Assembly: GCA_022493055.1 (NCBI GenBank)
Contig: CP092781.1
Coordinates: 868,001 to 932,000, forward strand
Reading direction: 5' to 3'
Length of the DNA stretch: 64,000 nt
Source of the DNA: Staphylococcus roterodami
GTDB lineage: Bacteria > Bacillota > Bacilli > Staphylococcales > Staphylococcaceae
Both the position numbers and the translations under genes were made by a program. Shown in pieces: positions 61,395 through 64,000 of the stretch (positions are counted from its first letter, which is position 1; the number at the start of each line of letters is the position of its first letter). The notes under the pieces are model-generated. The model saw nothing but the letters and a program-made list of their open reading frames with translations. It had not been told where the DNA came from and made no database searches.

Positions 61395-61731
61395 AAGTGT
61401 CTTATTTTTTTAAAGTATTTAAAAGTAAAATTACATGTTAATACGTAGTATTAATGGCGAGACTCCTGAGGGAGCAGTGCCAGTCGAAGACAGGGGCCCC
61501 AACACAGAAGCTGACATATAGTCAGCTTACAACAATGTGTCGGTTGGGGTGGCTGAGACGGCACCCTAGGAAGGGACCCGTCATCAAAAATTCTATTTAT
61601 AGAATTTTACAATTATGTGCCAGACGGGCATAGCGAAGCCATTCAATACGAAGTATTATATCAATAGAGAACAGCAGTTAGATAATTTTCAATTAGAAAA
61701 TATCTTATTGCTGTTTTTTAGCGATTTATGT
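61395..61731. repeat. Dispersed STAR repeat cassette, copy B (inverted)
   Basis: Reverse complement of copy A at 9744-10081 with only scattered differences. The STAR signature GGGGCCCCAACACA is at 61493-61506. Relative to copy A it lacks the 140 bases (10082-10222) that separate the cassette from the transposase relic. Confidence 0.9.
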
Positions 61732-62090
61732 TACTGCTTTATTTAGTCTATATGAATACTTTTAAAACAATGTCATTAGAGCATAGTCCAATGTAATATT
61801 TTCAGTGTTAACGGTTACATCCGTATTCAAAATCTTTGTACAGCAAAATAAATTAATTTTTTCACAATCTGATTGAATCTCGCTTGAAAATATGACTTAA
61901 AAGCTATAGAATTAGTATTGGATTAAAAATGTCTTTTTTGTGAACATCACAGGTTTTTACATAATTTAAAAGACTTAAATAACAAAATGATGATAAACTA
62001 GTATACATTGTGGTAAAGAAAGTAATGACCAGTTGTTACTAACATTTATCAGCATTTGGTTAAAAAAATATGAAAGCTTAGGTGAATTAA
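61732..62090. other. Intergenic region upstream of ndh
   Basis: No gene supported in 359 bases; AT-rich promoter-like DNA. I see no clear operator, although ndh regulation (for example by Rex) could be sought here. Confidence 0.4.
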
Positions 62091-63299
62091 ATGGCTCAAG
62101 ATCGTAAAAAGGTACTTGTACTTGGTGCTGGTTACGCAGGTTTACAAACTGTAACTAAATTGCAAAAAGCGATATCTTCAGAAGAAGCAGAAATTACGCT
62201 TATCAATAAAAATGAATATCACTATGAAGCGACATGGTTACATGAAGCATCAGCAGGTACACTAAACTATGAAGATGTATTATATCCTGTGGAAAGCGTC
62301 TTGAAGAAAGATAAAGTAAACTTTGTTCAAGCAGAAGTAACAAAAATTGACCGTGATGCTAAGAAAGTAGAAACAAATCAAGGTATTTATGACTTTGATA
62401 TTTTAGTAGTAGCATTAGGTTTCATTAGCGAAACATTTGGTATTGAAGGTATGAAAGAACATGCTTTCCAAATCGAAAATGTTATCACTGCACGTGAATT
62501 ATCACGTCATATCGAAGACAAATTTGCAAACTATGCAGCTTCAAAAGAAAAAGATGATAATGACTTATCTATCTTAGTAGGTGGAGCAGGATTCACTGGT
62601 GTTGAATTCTTAGGTGAATTAACAGACAGAATTCCTGAATTATGTAGCAAATATGGTGTAGATCAAAACAAAGTTAAAATTACTTGTGTTGAAGCAGCGC
62701 CTAAAATGTTACCTATGTTCTCAGAAGAATTAGTAAATCACGCTGTTAGCTATTTAGAAGACCGTGGTGTTGAATTCAAAATCGCTACACCAATCGTTGC
62801 TTGTAACGAAAAAGGTTTTGTAGTAGAAGTTGACGGTGAAAAACAACAATTACACGCAGGTACTTCAGTATGGGCAGCTGGTGTACGTGGTAGTAAATTA
62901 ATGGAAGAATCATTTGAAGGTGTTAAACGTGGACGTATCGTTACGAACCAAGATTTAACAATCAAAGGTTACGATGATATCTTTGTTATTGGTGACTGTT
63001 CAGCGTTTATCCCTGCTGGTGAAGAACGTCCATTACCAACTACAGCACAAATTGCTATGCAACAAGGTGAAAACGTTGCTAAAAATATTAAACGCATCTT
63101 AAATGGTGAGTCAACTGAAGAATTTGTATACGTTGATCGTGGAACTGTATGTTCTTTAGGTTCACATGATGGCGTTGGTATGGTATTTGGTAAACCAATC
63201 GCTGGTAAAAAAGCAGCATTCATGAAAAAAGTAATTGATACACGTGCCGTATTCAAAATCGGTGGTATCGGTTTAGCATTTAAAAAAGGTAAATTCTAG
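62091..63299 (+). CDS. ndh: Type II NADH:quinone oxidoreductase
   Basis: A 402-residue NDH-2. FAD motif [12 protein letters not shown] near residue 10, NADH motif [18 protein letters not shown] near 163, second FAD motif [12 protein letters not shown] near 298, and the quinone-site [18 protein letters not shown] segment. The amphipathic C-terminal helices bind the membrane. It feeds electrons from NADH to menaquinone without pumping protons. Start has a weak ribosome-binding site (TTAGGTG). Confidence 0.95.
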   Translation: MAQDRKKVLVLGAGYAGLQTVTKLQKAISSEEAEITLINKNEYHYEATWLHEASAGTLNYEDVLYPVESVLKKDKVNFVQAEVTKIDRDAKKVETNQGIYDFDILVVALGFISETFGIEGMKEHAFQIENVITARELSRHIEDKFANYAASKEKDDNDLSILVGGAGFTGVEFLGELTDRIPELCSKYGVDQNKVKITCVEAAPKMLPMFSEELVNHAVSYLEDRGVEFKIATPIVACNEKGFVVEVDGEKQQLHAGTSVWAAGVRGSKLMEESFEGVKRGRIVTNQDLTIKGYDDIFVIGDCSAFIPAGEERPLPTTAQIAMQQGENVAKNIKRILNGESTEEFVYVDRGTVCSLGSHDGVGMVFGKPIAGKKAAFMKKVIDTRAVFKIGGIGLAFKKGKF

Positions 63300-63354
63300 G
63301 CTTTAATATAAGTTAAAGCTAAGCATTTAAAATTAAATTATCATTATACAGAGT

Positions 63355-63373
63355 CCTTCAGTGTTACTGAAGG
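63355..63373 (+). terminator. ndh terminator
   Basis: CCTTCAGT-GTT-ACTGAAGG hairpin followed by GCTTTATT, about 55 bases after ndh. Confidence 0.8.
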
Positions 63374-63429
63374 GCTTTATTGTTGTACAATTTGAAGTGA
63401 GTAATATATCAAATTTAAGGAGGTACATT

Positions 63430-64000
63430 ATGAATTTTAAACTAAATAAAGAAGCAGATAAGGAAATCAATACATTAATCGTTGGAATTCCAGAGCATTT
63501 AAATCAATTAGATAAAATTATTTTTAACGATACTGATATAACAGAAACATTAGAATCACTTAAGCGTCAACATATTATAGGAAGTACAGTTGGAAAGATT
63601 TACACAACTGCATTCGCCGTCCAAAACGAAACTTATCGATTAATTGCAGTTGGATTAGGAAACCTAAAAAATCAAAGCTATCGTGATTTGTTAAAGATTT
63701 GGGGACAGCTTTTTCAATACATAGAACAGGAACATGTTAAAGATACGTATTTACTGATGGATACATTTATTACGAAATATGGTCAGTTAACAGATGTTTT
63801 AGCATCATGTGGTGTTCAAAGTGAACGTGCAACATATCAATTCGATCATTATAAATCGAATAAAAAGACACCATTTAATCCGAATCTATATCTAATTAGT
63901 AATAAATTAAACGACATTGATACTATCAATGATGGGGCTATTATCGGTCAAGCTATTAATTTAGCCAGAGACTTTAGCAATACGCCACCCAATATTTTAA
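63430..64000 (+). CDS. Leucyl aminopeptidase, N-terminal part (runs off the window)
   Basis: AAGGAGG precedes the ATG at 63430; the frame is open to the window end (190 codons seen). The N-terminal macro-like domain of M17 aminopeptidases (IVGIPEHL, LIAVGLGNL) is followed by the linker motif ARDFSNTPPN, which begins the catalytic domain. The metal-binding part lies beyond base 64000. It should release N-terminal residues from peptides as a Zn/Mn hexamer. Confidence 0.88.
   Translation, partial: MNFKLNKEADKEINTLIVGIPEHLNQLDKIIFNDTDITETLESLKRQHIIGSTVGKIYTTAFAVQNETYRLIAVGLGNLKNQSYRDLLKIWGQLFQYIEQEHVKDTYLLMDTFITKYGQLTDVLASCGVQSERATYQFDHYKSNKKTPFNPNLYLISNKLNDIDTINDGAIIGQAINLARDFSNTPPNIL

Overview
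The window is a low-GC Firmicute chromosome, almost certainly Staphylococcus aureus or a very close relative (S. aureus complex). I recognise gcvH, an S-box-controlled metNIQ operon, sufCDSUB, lipA, dltXABCD, nfu, sufA, ndh and the start of a leucyl aminopeptidase gene in the order known from S. aureus, plus STAR-type dispersed repeats. Identifications come from reading the sequence and from memory of the families; no database was searched.

Layout. Bases 1-14132 are core chromosome: small hypothetical and membrane proteins, a phosphoglycerate-mutase-like enzyme, an ArgO-type exporter, an Ohr/OsmC peroxidase, aroD, a nitroreductase, thioredoxin-like proteins, gcvH, a DUF1963 protein, a STAR repeat cassette beside a decayed IS1182-family transposase, a Toprim protein and the SAM-riboswitch metNIQ methionine importer. 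Bases 14118-30369 are one complete-looking S. aureus pathogenicity island (SaPI) inserted at the last codons of metQ. It has int, a membrane/SAP-domain gene, divergent stl and str, an early operon, primase and helicase/initiator, an iteron origin, a LexA-type late promoter, capsid-size genes cpmA and cpmB, and terS. Its accessory end carries an AT-rich unknown two-gene module, ear, a candidate type I toxin-antitoxin locus and candidate small RNAs. No superantigen gene is visible; ear is the only recognised virulence-associated cargo.

Bases 30370-64000 are core again: the displaced metQ terminator, sigma-B-type csbD, popT (DUF368), sufCDSUB, a broken membrane gene, a CNNM-type protein, a nitronate monooxygenase, a repeat-rich intergenic block, DUF72, a TSUP permease, a metallophosphatase, lipA, yut-type genes, dltXABCD, nfu, a type II NADH dehydrogenase homologue, sufA, a Fur-box-preceded pair of half ABC transporters bracketed by IS remnants, a second inverted STAR cassette, ndh and the 5' part of pepA.

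How it fits together. The core part is rich in iron-sulfur and sulfur biology: Suf assembly, Nfu and SufA carriers, lipoate synthase, lipoyl carrier GcvH, methionine uptake and thiol redox proteins. The island is a phage satellite: Stl keeps it silent, a helper phage relieves this, Pri/Rep replicate it from the iteron origin, and the late operon resizes capsids and redirects packaging. The best candidates for undescribed biology are the two-gene module at 26462-28271, the membrane-anchored SAP protein at 15804-16898, the toxin-like locus at 29319-29601, and the iron-regulated ABC pair at 56977-60955.
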